From NCBI RefSeq assembly GCF_005221325.1, contig NZ_CP039888.1:1116001-1180000 (forward strand): a stretch of 64,000 bases of DNA, given 5' to 3'. Positions within the stretch are counted from its first letter, which is position 1. Every line of letters begins with the position of its first letter. This DNA comes from Agrobacterium tumefaciens. Its GTDB lineage: Bacteria > Pseudomonadota > Alphaproteobacteria > Rhizobiales > Rhizobiaceae. Positions 63,566 through 64,000 of the stretch are shown here, piece after piece. The position numbers and the translations under genes were made by a program. The notes below the pieces were generated by a model. The model was not told the DNA's origin. It did not search any database and worked only from the letters and a program-made list of their open reading frames with translations.

Positions 63566-64000
63566 CTATTCAGACGCTGTGCGGACGATGTTGATGCAGT
63601 CTTGCCCCTTCAGTCGCCGATTGACGTTTTCCGCGATCGTCTGCTGACGCCGCCGCACCGTTCCGCTGGTCCAGCCGGACATGTGCGGCGTCATGATGAT
63701 GTTATCGAGTTCATTGAATGGCAGTGCGGACGGTTGTTTCGTCGGCGCGTCTGGCGACGGATAGGCGTACCAGGTATCGATGACCGCACCGCCGATCATT
63801 CCGCCCTTCAGCGCGTCGTAAAGCGCCTCTTCGTCTATGGTCGGGCCGCGCCCGACATTGATGATGACGGCATCGGATTTCATCGCTGCGAAAGCCTTCG
63901 CATCGACGATCCCGCGCGTCGTGTCCGTTAATGGCACGGACACGACGATGAAATCTGCGGTCAGCCAGAATTCGTTCAACTGATCCAGTGTGAAGGAGCG
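63566..64000 (-). CDS. D-isomer-specific 2-hydroxyacid dehydrogenase, C-terminal fragment
   Basis: The frame is open to the window edge, so the N-terminus lies outside. The fragment has the second half of the NAD-binding domain (SVPLTDTTRGIVDAKAFAAMKSDAVIINVGRGPTIDEEALYDALKGGMIGGAVIDTW) and the family HMSGWT segment with the catalytic histidine. Family members reduce or oxidise 2-hydroxyacids; formate dehydrogenase-like members also exist. A 62-base gap leads to the second ABC transporter, so the two are probably co-transcribed. Confidence 0.88.
   Translation of the reverse strand, partial: RSFTLDQLNEFWLTADFIVVSVPLTDTTRGIVDAKAFAAMKSDAVIINVGRGPTIDEEALYDALKGGMIGGAVIDTWYAYPSPDAPTKQPSALPFNELDNIIMTPHMSGWTSGTVRRRQQTIAENVNRRLKGQDCINIVRTASE

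Overview
The window looks like a stretch of chromosome from a member of the Rhizobiales, most likely Agrobacterium/Rhizobium. The reasons are the order of the housekeeping genes, the CckA and EipB proteins typical of alphaproteobacteria, a GTTC-N7-GTTC SOS box, 115-bp mosaic intergenic repeats of the rhizobial RIME type, and a 2115-residue protein that I recognise as the Agrobacterium growth pole ring protein (GPR). No rRNA, tRNA, CRISPR array or prophage was seen. Both edges cut genes: a class A penicillin-binding protein on the left and a 2-hydroxyacid dehydrogenase on the right.

Layout. 1-5 kb: the PBP1A tail, prfB with an intact programmed +1 frameshift, a small cysteine hydrolase, a RIME-like repeat, nadK and a PhzF-family gene. 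5-11.4 kb: the giant gpr gene on the minus strand, with sixteen 22-residue repeats. 11.9-15.6 kb: an HPt protein, a ferredoxin, a DUF922 protein and the folP-folB-folK cluster. 15.6-22 kb: an exported protein, the ycjX-ycjF pair, a SixA-like phosphatase, a DksA lacking its zinc cysteines, and a FliO-like protein. 22-31 kb: cckA, clpS-clpA, azlC-azlD, a PAP2 membrane protein and a LysR regulator. 31-33.4 kb: a DUF1989 gene followed by an IS110-family element inserted into a second RIME-like repeat. 33.4-37.2 kb: an overlapping minus-strand operon (RidA, GDPD, GNAT-like, HIT) and eipB.

37.4-50.7 kb is a long plus-strand translation and envelope block: rpsB, tsf, pyrH, frr, uppS, cdsA, rseP, bamA, lpxD, fabZ, lpxA, lpxI, lpxB. 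It links ribosome function, undecaprenyl and phospholipid precursors, outer-membrane protein assembly and lipid A synthesis. 50.8-54.5 kb: a GntR regulator with a polar amino acid ABC transporter, then gltA, comEC, a glutathione transferase and lexA. 60.5-64 kb: a second polar amino acid ABC transporter on the minus strand and the truncated dehydrogenase.

The most interesting signal is in the IS110 element. The 150 bases ahead of its transposase fold into a 5' hairpin and two internal loops. Four short guide segments in those loops match, in the expected order and orientation, the chromosomal target (CCGGACT and the complement of CTTGATC) and the element's own ends (ACGGTTGCT and the complement of CTTGTG), all sharing a CT core. 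This is a readable bridge RNA. Cutting the element out at that core restores a repeat of exactly 115 bp, the same length as the uninterrupted copy at 2309-2423.
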